Assembly: GCA_019693395.1 (NCBI GenBank)
Contig: JAAMXP010000952.1
Span: forward strand, 8,079-72,078
Length of the DNA: 64,000 nucleotides
Reading direction: 5' to 3'
From: Ettlia oleoabundans
Taxonomy: Eukaryota; Chlorophyta; Chlorophyceae; Chlamydomonadales
The translations under genes and the position numbers were made by a program. Position 1 is the first letter of the stretch. The number at the start of each line of letters is the position of its first letter. Under the pieces are notes generated by a model. The model did no database searches, had not been told where the DNA came from, and saw only the letters and a list, made by a program, of their open reading frames with translations. This document shows positions 1-11,879 of this stretch, one piece after another.

Positions 1-677
1 GTGCGCATTACTCACAGCATCATGAAGATGTCGGCATAATACATCAGGTACTTGATCCACCTGCAGCAAGGGAGGCACAAAGTAGCACGAGGCGGCTTTC
101 AGGCAAGGGCAGACGGAGCAGCTCAAGGAGCATTGATGTCACAGACACAGCAGCATGAGTGTGCCCCACGTTGACGGAAAGATGGGAGTTTCAGTTGCGA
201 AGGTCTGTGCGCCCTCACCATGGCGTGGTGGGTGGCGGCGTCAGCCTATTCCACCCATACTTGCCGCGGTTCTGCAGCACCTGCGCGCTGGTCAGGCCGC
301 CCTCAGGGGTGGCGCCATAGTACCTGCAGACAGCAATCCACGCAGGAATGGTAGCATGGCAGGCTCATATACGATTCATGGAGCAGGCAATAGAGCAAAT
401 CCAAAAATTTCAGTGCCAGGCCCACACATTCATCAGGCAAAAGTGAGCCCATCGGCAGGGGCACGCACTCATAGAGCTTGTCGACGGGCCAAGTGTGCTC
501 TGTGAAATCAATGTCCTGGCGCAGTTTCTCAGCACGCGAGCTGTCCACGCTCTTGGTGCGCTTCAGTAGAGACAGGCTGTTGCCCAGCTTCTGGCTCAGG
601 CTCAGCTTGCCGGTAGACGCGACGCTAGGGGGCGCGCCATTTTGCCCAGCCCCAATGTCATCACCGAGGTCCTGCAT
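1..677 (-). CDS. P-type ATPase, type IIC (Na+/K+-ATPase-like), N-terminal exons, partial
   Basis: Exons 677-469, 323-219 and 60-16; the gene continues past base 1. The ATG at 677 opens a basic, serine-rich N-terminus. It leads into the cation-ATPase N-terminal domain: DFTEHTWPVDKLYE, joined across the first intron to YYGATPEGGLTSAQ, then NRGKYGWNRLTPPPTTP and W-IKYL at the start of the first transmembrane region. The order LxxLYxxYGxxPxxGLTSxx...GxNxLTPPxTTP is that of alpha subunits of type IIC ATPases, which exchange Na+ for K+ (or H+ for K+) at the plasma membrane by forming a phospho-aspartate. The catalytic DKTGT motif lies outside the window, so ion specificity cannot be judged. All three splice phases agree. 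A Ca2+-type IIA pump is the main alternative, but the PPPTTP stretch favours IIC. Confidence 0.8.
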
Positions 678-2434
678 CTTGCTTCAACTGTCAGCCGGAT
701 TGTGCCTGCAGATTGTAGGTAAGAAACAGCCAGGGAATCAGGCCAAATGAGTCCGAAGAGATTATTCTCTAAAGTGTGCAGGAGGTGGGGCCGCAGAAAA
801 GGGTCAGCCGCTGGCGCCGCTGGCTGGCCCTCAGCCGGGCATTGGGCGGCGGCGTAATTAGTTGTTGCGCACATTGACTGCAAACTCTTATTGATTCGCT
901 GCAGCCTCCCTAAGAGCCCGCAAGGCTACATGCAGCAGCCTACCACTTGAAAGACGGCGGCGACAGCGCTGTTGATGCGATCTGCTAGTACATGTGTCAC
1001 CACTCAGTCCCCAAAGCAGGAACGGGCAGCGGTGACCTGTAGCAGAAGAGGGGAAAGAACAGGGCAAGGGCAGGGGGCGGCCAGCGGGTTCGCCTGAGTG
1101 AGTTCACCACGGCGTCCAAACTGTTTTCAAAACCTGCCACCCACAACCTCGCCGCCTAGGGCTTTATTCCCTGAGCGTTGATTCCACGCCGCGCACAGCA
1201 GGGTTACCTCTCGCGGATTCGCGTGCCGTCAGCTGGCTTATATCTGTTTGTCAGCAGCGAACAAAGATCTTGGGACGCAAGCGACTTGCCGCCGTTCAGC
1301 GCAGCACGGCTCGGGTCAGGTCAGCAGCTGAGGGTTTTGCTGGGCGTGCTAGCAGAAGCTGCTCAATGAGCCTGAGAGGTTACAAAATCAACAACAGCAA
1401 CGGGTGCACACCATGCTCTGCCACGGGAAGACGGGCGGCCTGGCTGCCGCTCCTGGCAGCGCCGCCGCCACTGGTGCCCCCGCCCCTGGCTCCTTGCGGT
1501 GCGCACATGCCTAGTGCTGGGATAGGGGTCCCGGCGCTATCATATATTGCGTAACAAGATACCCTGGGCCAACTATTGGGCAAAGCGGGCGTATGTTCAC
1601 TCTAGGAGGCAGGGTGGCCCCAGGGCCCACCGACGGGGAGATTCTTTCATCACCGACGGTGTGGGAACGAAAACATTGCCTACTCTCAGCAGAAGCATGC
1701 AGCGCGCACAGGATGCAGTATTCTTTGGCGCCTACATTGCCTGGCTGATGGCAGTTTGCCAATGTGACAGAAGGCTGCGACAGCAACGATTAGCATGCAA
1801 GGCACTTTGCTCTTCAGCTGGGAGGCTGGGGTTAACCGGGTTAACCGCGTTCAGCACATGATAATTGCGTAACGGATGCGAACAGTGCACATTTATGATC
1901 TCACCACTGCAGCCCTCGCACAGACCTGATGCAGCCTGTCCCGGCGCCTGGGCCAACAGCCAGCCGTCACCCTTGCAACACATCTGAAGTGGGCCCGAAC
2001 GCTGCAGCCACTAAAGCCATTCTGGCTTGAATATGCAGCCTTGAGCGAAAACAAAAAGTGGTCCTCAGCAAGTAAGGTGATATTGATCAAAAAGGTGGTG
2101 TTGAGCAAACGCAAAAAAGAGCAACGCTTACTGGTGTCAACAAGAGTAGGGGCAGTACATGAAGAAGGTACAGGACGAGAGCATGTGGGTTTTTGCGCTG
2201 GTTCGTGTATGCTCTGCTGCTCATATCATCACTGCTGGCATCAAGAGTGTCTGCACGCTCTATCTGTTCCCATCGGCGTCACAACAAGTAACCCAGCGTT
2301 CACAATTCGGAAGGCTACCCCCTGCAGCCGCACTGAAAGGCGACAGACGTAGAGCGGCTCCACGCGTTTTGCTTAGCTGGCCAACGTCCACTCCATCTGT
2401 GCCGCCACTGGCGGCACGACCGTGAACAAGCCGC
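678..2434. other. Intergenic region between divergent ATPase and RPC8 genes
   Basis: About 1.75 kb with only short open frames in all six frames and no splice-compatible coding block that I could recognise. It must hold the promoters and 5' leaders of both divergent genes. The one conspicuous motif is a pair of perfect 8-base palindromes, GGTTAACC, at 1830-1837 and 1839-1846, separated by one G. No TATA box could be tied to either start with confidence. Confidence 0.5.
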
Positions 2435-3695
2435 ATGTTCATATTGTCCACTCTAGAAGACGACGTAAGGATTGCGCCGCAGGTAAGCACATTTGCATTG
2501 TGCCGTAAGAGAACCTTGTGCTTTGCGGAGTGCACTACAATGGGCCACACTGCGCCTGTTGGTTCACCACCCGCTTCCACCGTTGCGTTCCACTGGGGAA
2601 CACTGCACCTGGTTGCACCCATGACTGGCGCTCAGAGCACATACACTGCAGTGATGCTAACATGTCTTCCTGGGCTGCATGTAGGATCTGGGCAAGCCTG
2701 CAGCGTCAGCCATCACAGCAGCCTTGGAGAGTAACTTCTTGGACAAGGTGGTGCCCAAGCTTGGGCTGGTGGTCACGATCTATGATATCCTCTCCATTGG
2801 CGATGGATATGTGTACCCCAGTGATGGCGGCTCGCACTACAAGTGCGTTTTGTGCTGCTGGAACTGCTGGCAAGGTACCTGTGTCGCGTGCTGCCAGGTG
2901 GCGTGTCAAATTTGTAGTGGGAGAATTGTGCGGCACCGCAACCACAAGATGCTGCCTGTTCCTCTCTATTTATCCTGCACAAACATGTGGGATGATGGCT
3001 GTAGATAAGTGCTGCCTGTCTATGCAGGGTTTCTTTCAGGGTTGTGGTGTTCCGACCTTTCAACCAGGAGCTGTTGGTGGGCAAGGTGCACAAGATGACA
3101 AAGTGAGAGGGAGCGAGCTTATTTGCTCGGCACGGAGCTGCACTGCATACCAGCATACCTGCCTGGCATGGCAGTCGTCTGAGAATACATTACTGATATA
3201 TCCCCCCAACCCCCACCCAGACCCCCGTTTTGATAGCAGGGATGGCATGTACGTGGATCTTGGCTTCTTCAAGGATGTGCTCATCCCGCCACACGGCATG
3301 CCAGACCCCTCCTTTTGGAGGGACGATGACGAGGCATGGCTGTGGAAGGTGGACGGCCAGGATCTTTATTTTGAAAAGGGCCTGCCTTTGCGGTTCAAGG
3401 TGGAGAGCGTGCGATTTAACCCGATGCCCACGCTGTCTGATCAGCAGGAGCAGGTGGGAAACTGCAGAAGCAGCTTAAAACACTTGGGAGAATGTGTTTC
3501 TGCAGCAAAACATCGCAGTTCTGAGGGGTAGGAAATCAATTCATGCCTTGGCAGGTGACAGGGCAGTTTCCGGTGTTTTATTGCCTGCAGGAAAACGAGG
3601 GGAAGCCTGTGGTGGGCACCCGTGCGTGTCCTTACATACCAATGGAGGTAATAGGAAGAGCGGATGGAGACGGTCTTGGCATGGTTCATTGGTGA
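2435..3695 (+). CDS. RPC8: RNA polymerase III subunit RPC8 (RPC25/POLR3H)
   Basis: Exons 2435-2482, 2685-2842, 3040-3102, 3240-3453 and 3591-3695; about 195 residues, close to the family size of about 200. The start MFILSTLEDDVRIAP matches the conserved MF(V/I)L..L.D.VRIPP opening. The SHS2/RPB7-N half follows, with LGLVVTIYDILSIGDGYVYP and VVVFRPF. The S1-like half carries DGMYVDLGFFKDVLIPP and ends GDGLGMVHW, as in RPC8 proteins. With RPC9 it forms the Pol III stalk that helps initiation at tRNA and 5S genes in the nucleus. A direct join of exons 2 and 3 leaves the tip loop a few residues short. A small extra exon near 2900-2934, which keeps frame, is possible. Pol II RPB7 is excluded by the LGFFDDxLIPP signature. 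Confidence 0.9.
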
Positions 3696-4239
3696 GTGCA
3701 TCAAATGAGGGTAGTGCACAGTCAGCGGGCGTGATATCATGCCCGGGTTTAGCTGTCATGCCGTCTTGGTTCAGCTGGTGTGCTTCGAGAGGTTCAACAG
3801 ACTTTCCTCTCTCATCTCAAATCTCAATACCACTGCGTTATGGGTTGCCTCACATGCAGGTATGCTGGTGAAGGAGACGACATGGCAGAATGACGTGCTG
3901 CCTCACACCCCCTTGTCCAGGGTTGCAGCAGTGCAAGGCAATTTGGGTGCCTGCTGCCACGACTGTGTTTGCTCGTGACTTTTCTGCAATGCTATGTCCC
4001 TCTACTGTGTCTAGCATCACCTATGTCCACATGCTATTACATGTTTTTCCCGCTCAGCATACCTGCTGCCTTCTGCTTTCAATTTGCTGCTGGTCCTGCT
4101 TCTTGTTGCTGGTATTACTTGATGTTTCAACTTGCTGATGGAGAAATATACAAGTGCTGCTGCCAATGTGGCTAGCTGTTAAACAATCCAATCGACAATC
4201 AAACAACTGGCTTTTCAACTACAACAACACGTGCATTAC
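3696..4239. other. Convergent 3' region (RPC8 / CTF-repeat gene)
   Basis: Tail-to-tail spacer of about 540 bases. It is locally T-rich from 3960 to 4140 and holds only short, unconvincing open frames; presumably the two 3' untranslated regions. The bases GGTGAGT across the RPC8 stop (3691-3697) look like a splice donor, so a minor alternative 3' exon here cannot be excluded. Confidence 0.4.
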
Positions 4240-7200
4240 TTACTCAGCAGTCGCTGCTAATATCTCCTCCAAGGGCTGGCCCAGGATGCGCTGCAGCTGC
4301 TCCTGCCGCCGTGTCGCGTTGGTCTGGGGATGGAATGTACAATCTCGCATACGCTCACACAGTGCGCTCTCCAGAAGGGCAGCCTGCTTCTCAGCTGCCT
4401 TTGCCTGCACAGGAGCACATGGCTTTGTCGGGGCGTGTCGGTTACAAATCTCTATCAGATACCTGGCGCCATTGGCTGCCTGTCCTAGATCTGAACCCCA
4501 CAATCGAGCTTGATAATCAGCGATACCAGACAACGATAGCACATACAGGAGAACTTCCGTACTGACCTCCAGCAGCGCGTGTCCCGCAAGATGGAAGGGC
4601 TGCGGTACCGTGGCACCCTGTTTGGCCCGCGGGTTTGTATGGAACACCTTTGCCGCACGTTCTTCCGCCTCCGCCTTCTGCCGCTCTGCCAGCTGCTTCA
4701 ACTCCCAATAGCGCTCCAGTCCCCGCACCACAACAGGGCCCTGCAAACACTGGTGCATGTGTTGTCCACTTCTTACCGCCGCTGGTGTTGGCGACAAGGA
4801 TGTGTTGCTGACAGGCCTGGCACTTACGGCAGCAGCAATATTGCCGCGCTGCATGGCAAACAATGCACCACTTCACCGTCTTCGCGCTGCTCTTACCACC
4901 CACCTTGCCTTCCACTCCCCGCCGGTTGATGTCGGGTGCAAAGCTGCATTGGGCCAGCTGCTTGACCTGGTGCTCAGCCTTGATAGCCGCAGCCCGAGCC
5001 TCCTTCTCTGCTTGATAGTCCGCAATGCGCTGGGTCAGCCCCTCGAAGCCCTGCAGACGGCTTTGTGATAGGGCGCATTCACAACCAGCGCCAATGCCAA
5101 GGAAGTTCCCCATGCATGATGATGATATAGGACCCACACAAGTGTCAATGATAGCGGCCAGTGCACCTGCTTGGCAGCACTGGCGATGCTGATGGGCGCG
5201 TTGGCCCTGGGCGGCTGGTATTCGTCGTAATAGCCCCTCACTCGGGGCTTGCTGGTGTCAGGCTGCAGGCAGGTGGGCAGGTAGAGAGTTATCAGCGCAG
5301 GCATATGTTAAGCTCAGCAGCAGGATGCCTCCCAACACCGAGTAGAAGACTGCAATCCCTTTATTTACGGACTCTACACAATATCGAACTTTCTCCCATG
5401 AAATCATGCTTTACCTGGAACGTGCACTGCGAGAGCAGGCGCTCCTCCTCCGCCTGCCTCAGCTCTGCCAAGCGCTGCCGCTGCCTGTCTGCCATGCTGG
5501 CCAGCCCTTCAATTCCGCCACTGCCGGTGGGCGCCATTGCCACCGATCGAGCATTCAGCTGCGGTTTGAACTGCAACCCACCATACACCTCTGCCTCCTT
5601 TGCGGCACGCCGTGCCGCCAGCTTTGCCGCTTCGTCGCCAGCCAGCCGCCCGTATCGCTCCTGCACACATACACAAACACCCACAGCAAGAAATCACAGG
5701 CTTGCTGCAAGGACACAGCTGATTCCCTTCAATCTCTGGTGTTGTGTTGCAGTGCTCATGCATGCAAACGACAGCTGCAGCCAGCAAACGTGTGTCGGCT
5801 GGCCCCTCCATCCACAAACACCAAGCAGCATCACTTGCCTCCTCCGTCTCAAGCAAGTTTCCTGCCCGGCTGGCCGATAGCGCCAGCACCTGCACTGCGT
5901 TTCCAGTGTCTGGTCGGAAAGTGCAGCTGTCTGCATCTGCTGCCTCAGATGCCGCCTGCTGCCGCAGCTGCTTGCGCATGGAATAATAGCGCAGGCGCTC
6001 CTGAAAATCTGCACAATCAGGGCGTATGGCGACAGTAGAATGAATGTGTCCCAAGGAGCAATGAGGCCATGAGCAGGGCTGACGGAACAACAGCTATCGC
6101 CTTAAAGCCGACAAACTCCCCGACCACATGAACCCTTTGAACCAGCGTCTGCCCAGGCCAACCAAAGCCGGAGTTCAGGCAAACCAGGTCCCTGCCACAG
6201 AGGCGCGCTTGCCTGTGGGCACTGTGGCACTGTCCTCCAGCAGCCGCTCGCTGGCTGGGTTGATGCTGGGCGAAAATGTCAAGTTGCCATCGACCTCAGC
6301 ACAGCTGCGCACCAGGCCTGCAGCACGGAGCCCAATACTGATCAGTAGTTATTCCCTTGTTAAAGGGCACGCAATAGTGAACATTGGATCACAAGGGCTT
6401 TGGCCTGCATAGCTCTACTTGGGTTCCAATCCGCCCACCTGCGCTGCTGAGCCTCCAAGCAGCACCCCCTGCGGCAGGCTGCTCCTGAAGCATCTCCCGT
6501 TCCTCCCGCTCTGCTGCCAGCTGCAGTGATCGCTGGTTTAGCTGAGGCTGAAAGGTCAGGTCCGCATCTCCCAGATTCTGCACACTCAAGTGGAAAGGTT
6601 CCTTTAAACACCACGTGCACCAAACCAAGCTGCACCGAGCCACTCACGATACACAGGATTGATTACCTTACCCACCCAGAAACACCCCTACACTTGCCTC
6701 CCGAGTCCTGACTCCCCACCCTGACCAGCTCACACTCTATTCCACACCCACCCTGCGAAATTGCGCCTCAGCCATTTTGGAGCTGCGCCGCTTCTGCTCC
6801 TGCCCCACCCGCCGATGAAGTGGCTTGTAGTCCTCGCGCAGGTGGCGCTCAGGCAGCGTCACCAACTGCATTCAGGGCCAGTGTCAACCGCAGCAAGTGA
6901 ACACTCCGGCGAACCATCACATGGCTGGGTTAACGGGTGCAAGCAGCGGAAGTTGCGATGCATCTTCTTCGACAATGCCTCACTCTTCCATGCACCGAAG
7001 AAGTTGCCTGTCACTGTTGTACTGTTCCAGGTCGCAGCTACCTCCACTATTGCGCTGTTCCCAGTTGCAGCTAGCATGAACATGTAGGGTGTAAGGAACT
7101 GGCACATACCTGAGGCGCAAAGGTGCAATCTGCCAGCTGCTCCCGCTCCTTCTCCACCCTTGCCCTCTCCAGCGCCTCCTGGCGCCCTGCCTGCGACAGC

Positions 7201-8572
7201 TGTAGCCGCTCCTCAACTGACAGACCCGCTGCCATGCGGTGCTGCTTCGGGGGGCGCCCAGTCTTGGGCTTGAAGGTGCACTCCTGCAGGTGGAGATGCG
7301 GAAGGCAACCCGTGCTGCGCATTGCCGGACGAAAAAGGCAACAGAAGGGCAGGTAACGGACAAAGCAAAAGGACCATGTTGGCAAGCTTCCGATGGCCTC
7401 CTGCCGTGAGCGCACCTGCAGCTGTGCAACTTCCGCCTGCACCTTGATCCGTGCACACTGCTGCCAAAGGCCAACGCGTGGCTGTGCCAACTGTGCAATG
7501 CGCTGTCCCCGCGGTTCTTGTAGCAGCTCTGCAACAAGCATACAAGGTACGCACGGTGTGAAGCTCGAATCCCCCAGTCGCTCAAAGCTGTGCAGGCAGC
7601 TTTGAATCTTTTGCGACTGCCGTGCAGCAATGCACAAAAGCTGGAAACAACTTTGGACCTCAGCTCACCCGCAGTGCTGCCCTGTATGCCCCCAGGGGAC
7701 AGGGCATCATCCAGCCTTAGCTGCCGCCCCGGCCGCCTGCTGCTGCTGCCATCGGCGCTATGCTGGGGTGTGGAAGCGTGGCGAGGGCCGGAGTTTTGGC
7801 TGCGTACGCTAACCCCAGGGCTGCGCCCTGCACGAGTGCCTCTGCTGTGCCTCGTTTGCGGCTGTTGAGAGTTGGGCGGTGGCCCAGCCGCATGCTGCTG
7901 GGATCGGTGGCTTCCAGCTGCAGTGACGTGTGTGCCGCCAGGCAGTGGGCTGAGTGCCGTAGCAGCCTGACCAATGTTGGCAAACAATGGCTGGCAGCCA
8001 CCAGTGGAGGAGCGGTAGGCGGGAAGCGAGAACTGCGCGTCAGCAATGCCGCCAGCATCCGTATGTGGCCTTTGAAGCTGCAAATCAAACTGGTCATCCC
8101 CTGCCAAGCTTTCATGGCTGCAGCTGCGCGCGCTCGGGCTGCCATGTCTGCCACCAGCGAAGCTGGACTGCGGGCTATATAGCAGGTGGGTGTCAATCTC
8201 AAATGGCTGCCCCTCCGGCACATTGCTCAGCATGGCCAGCAGCTCCTCGGTGGTGCGTGCCTTGGTGCTCGCTGCTGCCGGCTGCTGGACAGGCTTGGAA
8301 TGTGAAGACTGCAGCAGATGCTTGCGGGGTGTTGTGTCCTGGGACCCAGGCTGCAGTTGCTGCAGCTTGTGCTGCGGTAGCACTTGAGGCTGCCAGGCAG
8401 GCCCCCTCGCTGCTGCTCTGAGACCGTTGGCAGCGGGTGCTCCCCGCCCTATTGCCATGCCAGCATTGCTCACTGGACATTGCTGTGCTGGTTGCTTCCG
8501 CGCAGAGCTACTCAGAACATCTTCACAGAACCGCAAGTTCGCCTCAATCTGCAGAGCAGACACCACAAGCAT
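4240..8572 (-). CDS. Coiled-coil protein with nine CTF-x-P modules, function unknown
   Basis: Exons 8572-7669, 7528-7416, 7283-7110, 6865-6752, 6577-6439, 6317-6213, 6008-5839, 5660-5415, 5262-5167, 5050-4904, 4740-4567 and 4404-4240; 848 residues and all phases close. Residues 1 to about 300 are low-complexity (Ser, Gln, Pro, Arg). The rest alternates charged, Arg/Glu-rich helices (for example RQEALERARVEKEREQLAD) with a short module (C/L)-(T/S/Q)-F-x-P followed by Q/D and then N or T: ECTFKPKTG, DCTFAPQ, DLTFQPQLN, NLTFSPSIN, SCTFRPDTG, LQFKPQLN, QCTFQPDTS, QCSFAPDIN and DCTFHPQTN. Several introns fall inside or beside modules, for example between CTFQ and PDTS. Such modules occur, to my recollection, in cytoskeletal or flagellar coiled-coil proteins of protists; I do not recognise a named orthologue. 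The introns at 6009-6212 and 5661-5838 use GC donors. Confidence 0.75.
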
Positions 8573-9092
8573 GTCAACTGGCGGTGGAAGCGGCGGGCAA
8601 GGGGAATGTTTTCATGGCCTTGGCACGGCAGCTCGCCTCTTCAATTGTGCTAAATTCATCCATTGGTGATCCAGTAAAGCGCAAAACGCTGCAAGAGGGC
8701 GCAGCAAACGACCTAACGCTGTCCGGCCCCTTCCCCAAAAGCCTCCTGAAAGCCGCGGTCTTCAACGATTACGAGTGTGTCATATAAAAGCCGGTGGCAC
8801 GTTCGCGGTAAGCGCCCAGCGGGCAAGTCACCGACAGCTGAGGCCCTGTTAGGCGAAATTTACACGCTACACATGTCAAAGGAAAAAGTGTCAGATACAC
8901 GAAAACGGTCAGGAAAGGCAGAATGCATGTGCAGCCTTGAGGTTGAGGGTGATGCTTGTGTCCTGCCACGAAGCGGCGACAGCAGCGCACCCAGGGCGGC
9001 ACCCCAAGGTTGTGCGGGTTAAGAAAGGGGTTACAACTCAACTAGTGCATGTACGGGTTCGTGCGAAATGTGGTTCACGTAAGCTCAACGGC
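8573..9092. promoter_or_regulatory. Spacer and probable promoter of the CTF-repeat gene
   Basis: 520 bases between the stop of the membrane-protein gene (9093) and the ATG of the CTF-repeat gene (8572), both on the minus strand. It must hold the 3' end of one and the promoter of the other. An AT-rich block at 8781-8790 reads CATATAAAAG on the plus strand and CTTTTATATG in the orientation of the gene, about 210 bases upstream of the ATG. Its role is unproven. I see no coding exon here. Confidence 0.35.
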
Positions 9093-11879
9093 TCAAAAGG
9101 TCCATGCCGACTTCAGCCCCAGGAAAGCTGTATGCCTGCCGCCGCCGTGCTTCAGCAGCACCATTCCAGGGATCAGCTGCAGGCCGTCCCCCATGTTGAA
9201 TTGCAGGTTGACCTCAAAGAGGTTTGGAGCCAGCTGACCGACGTTGGTGCTGTTCTCCTCCTCGCTGACATCATCTGTTGCAGCTGACCTGCCCATGCCA
9301 AATGCCCAGCCATTGCCGCTGCCGTCAGGATACGAGCCCAGAGACAGGCCCCAATGGTGCGGCCGCACCTCTGACATCTGCCCGTTGCGCACACACTGCT
9401 CCACTTCATCGCCATTGGCAGCTGCCCAGCCATGTAGCACTGCAGTGTCCCCCAGCTTCCAGGCCAATGTGGCGCCAAGCTGGCGCTCGGCTTCAACGCT
9501 TGCCCCACCCGTCGCTGCTGCCGCTGCTGCCGCCAGCGGTGCAAAGCGCTCTAGTGCGCCCAGCATAGAGGGACGCTGCAGGCCACCATTGCCGTTATCA
9601 GCGTCTGCCAACTCCCCATTGGTGCCGCCTGCTGCTGCCGCCACTTCGCTGCGGTGCTCCAGGAATGTTGCACCTATCGACATGCTGTTGAGGGGCGCCA
9701 CCACCGCTTGCGCCATAAGGCTGCACGCTGCTGTTCCGTCTGCTGATGCTGCAGAGACAGGCAAGGTGGCAACGATAATTCCCGACTACTGGAGCCACAT
9801 AGCCAGGTGCCGCTGTGCAATGCTGTATGTGCAAAGTATAGCAAGCAGTGGCGGCACGGCAGGCGAGCGGCATTGCACTCACTTTGAGCAAAGTAGCCAG
9901 CATTTAGCCAGGCTCGCGAGACCTCCAGGCCCAGCCCCACCAGTGATCCCAGTACATGGTGGTGCAGCGGGCTACCATCCCGCACCATGCTTGTGAGCCC
10001 CTGCATGCATGAGCCAACGAGCAGACTGAGTTAGGTTGGTGGATAACAATGTGGCATGCTAAGTGTTCGCGAGAGTCGAAATGCAAAATGCAGATTATTG
10101 TCCATAAGTGGATCGGTGTTCAAAGGATTGATAAGATTTAAAGGTTGATCGTGAGAGAAGCACGCAAATACTCACCTGACCGGCCAGGGGATTGAGCGTG
10201 TAGGCGGCATCCCGACCACGTGCCCCAAATGGGGCCAGTATCAGCCGCAGATGCGAGCCAAGCCTGCTGCTGTACAGGACCTGCGCCAGGGGAGCACGCG
10301 CACCAGCAACTGGGAACTTAAATTAACGCTGAAGTATGCAATGCCTGCCTTATGCCTGATTGCAAAAACAACCCATTACATATGCACCCAAGCCCGCCAC
10401 AGGCCGACATTCCCGTCAACTGCCGCGCAAGCTGTCCGATGCCCCCACCTTTCGCAGGGACAGCTGCTGAGCCGCTGTGTCTACCCGGCACTCGGCATGC
10501 ACGCTGTCACGCCCGCCCCGCAGCAGGCCAGAAAGTTGCAGCAGCACATCTGTGCCCAACTTTACACCAGCCTCCCGCAGCGCAGCGCCTGCTTCTGCCT
10601 CTGTGTCTTCCTGCTAGGCAATTGGGCAAAGGGCACGGCAGGCCGGTCAACACGTTTGAGCACAGTCCAGGCAACTGCCATGGCAACATGCAAGTTGGGC
10701 AGGGCATAACTGCGTTGGTTGTTAGCAGCTAGAAGCACGCATACCACAAACAGTGACATGCCTGTGCTCATACCCAGCTTCGACTCAGCAGTGAAGCCGC
10801 CCCTCACCTGTGCCCACATCAGGCCGCCACCCATGCGTACCACGCCTGCCAGCCGGTGTCTGCTGCGTCGCTGCCCTGTCGAACCGCTGCGTGAGCTGCT
10901 ATGCATCGAGGAGCGCCGGCGTGCACCGCCACTGCTGTTGCTGCCTGACACAAGAGTGGCATCGGTGGGTGCTGAGCTGGCGCTGCTGATACCTGCCTCC
11001 TGCTCCAAGGTATCCAACCGCTCCCTCACTCTCACCAGCTCCGCAAAAGCCTCCTGGGTCAGGCGTGTCACAGTGGCAACATCCTCCACGCTGCAGGGGC
11101 CAAGGGAAGTGCGGCAAACAAGTGATGGCTGTTAAATTCTGGCAGGCGAAGCATGGTCTGCAAGGGAACACCAGCATGGACACTCGGTCCGCCATCAAGC
11201 ACGCTCGGGCAGACTGGTGAAGCAGCAAAACCACACATGCAATGTAGCAGCATTGCCATGTGGCAAGTTCTACACACCTAGCCGGCTGCATGCCCCTTGC
11301 CGCGGCCAACTTGGACTGCAGTTGAGCTTGCAAATGCTGCTTGCGCTGCTGCAGCTGCTCTCCCAGGTCCTTTGCCTGCGGCCATGACTGGCTTTGCAGC
11401 CATTCCTTTGGCACCAGCAGCCGCTGCTTCTGAGCCGCCATCCAGTCTCTGCCCTGCTGCTGCCACTCCTGCCCATCGATGCCTTGCAGCCATTCCAAGC
11501 CCTCCTTGCGCAGCTTCAGCTTGTTTGATCCAACCTTGAACAGCCCAAGAGCTACCGCTGCCGCCACTACCAGCACCCAAATGTTGCGTGCCAGGCCACC
11601 GCCTTCCTCTTCGTGGTCGTCGCTGTCGCCACTACCGCCGCCCGAGTTGCCGCCACTGCCGCTGCTGCCCCCGCCGGTTGATGGGTCATGCAGCGCTGGT
11701 GCTAACTGGCGCCACATTCGCCGGTGCCCTCCTGCTTGCTGCAAGCCAGACTGAGACATCGCGACATGACAAGGAAACAACCCCAATCTGGGGGTTGCAA
11801 GCGCATAACGCATTCCCAATAACTGTCTCGGTTGAATAACATGATGCGCCGCGGCGTTCAGCCGGGTGTTGAGCAGCAT
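9093..11879 (-). CDS. Membrane protein, possibly organellar, with glycine-rich strand-like C-terminal half; unrecognised
   Basis: Exons 11879-11278, 11090-10808, 10598-10449, 10280-10176, 10000-9883 and 9748-9093; 637 residues, phases agree. The N-terminus is basic and Ser/Gly-rich, as in organelle-targeted proteins. An acidic linker follows, then one hydrophobic segment at about residues 100-114 (IWVLVVAAAVALGLF), then a Gln/Trp-rich amphipathic region. The second half has alternating short hydrophobic stretches with glycine turns, for example LGSLVGLGLEVSRAWLNAGY, FEVNLQFNMGDGLQLIPG and a chain end in ...FLGLKSAWTF with terminal Phe. That pattern recalls outer-membrane beta-barrels of plastids or mitochondria. 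The inference is weak and I cannot name a family. An in-frame Met at residue 41 is an alternative start. A short open frame at 12091-11858 could be an extra 5' exon, but no clean splice was found. Confidence 0.6.

Noticed and set aside
2518..3531. A long plus-strand open frame of 337 codons
   Set aside because: It runs through exons and introns of RPC8 in the wrong frame for most of its length. Only the part from 3240 to 3453 shares the true frame.
8781..8790. CATATAAAAG as a plus-strand TATA box
   Set aside because: Both flanking genes are on the minus strand and no plus-strand gene starts downstream of it.
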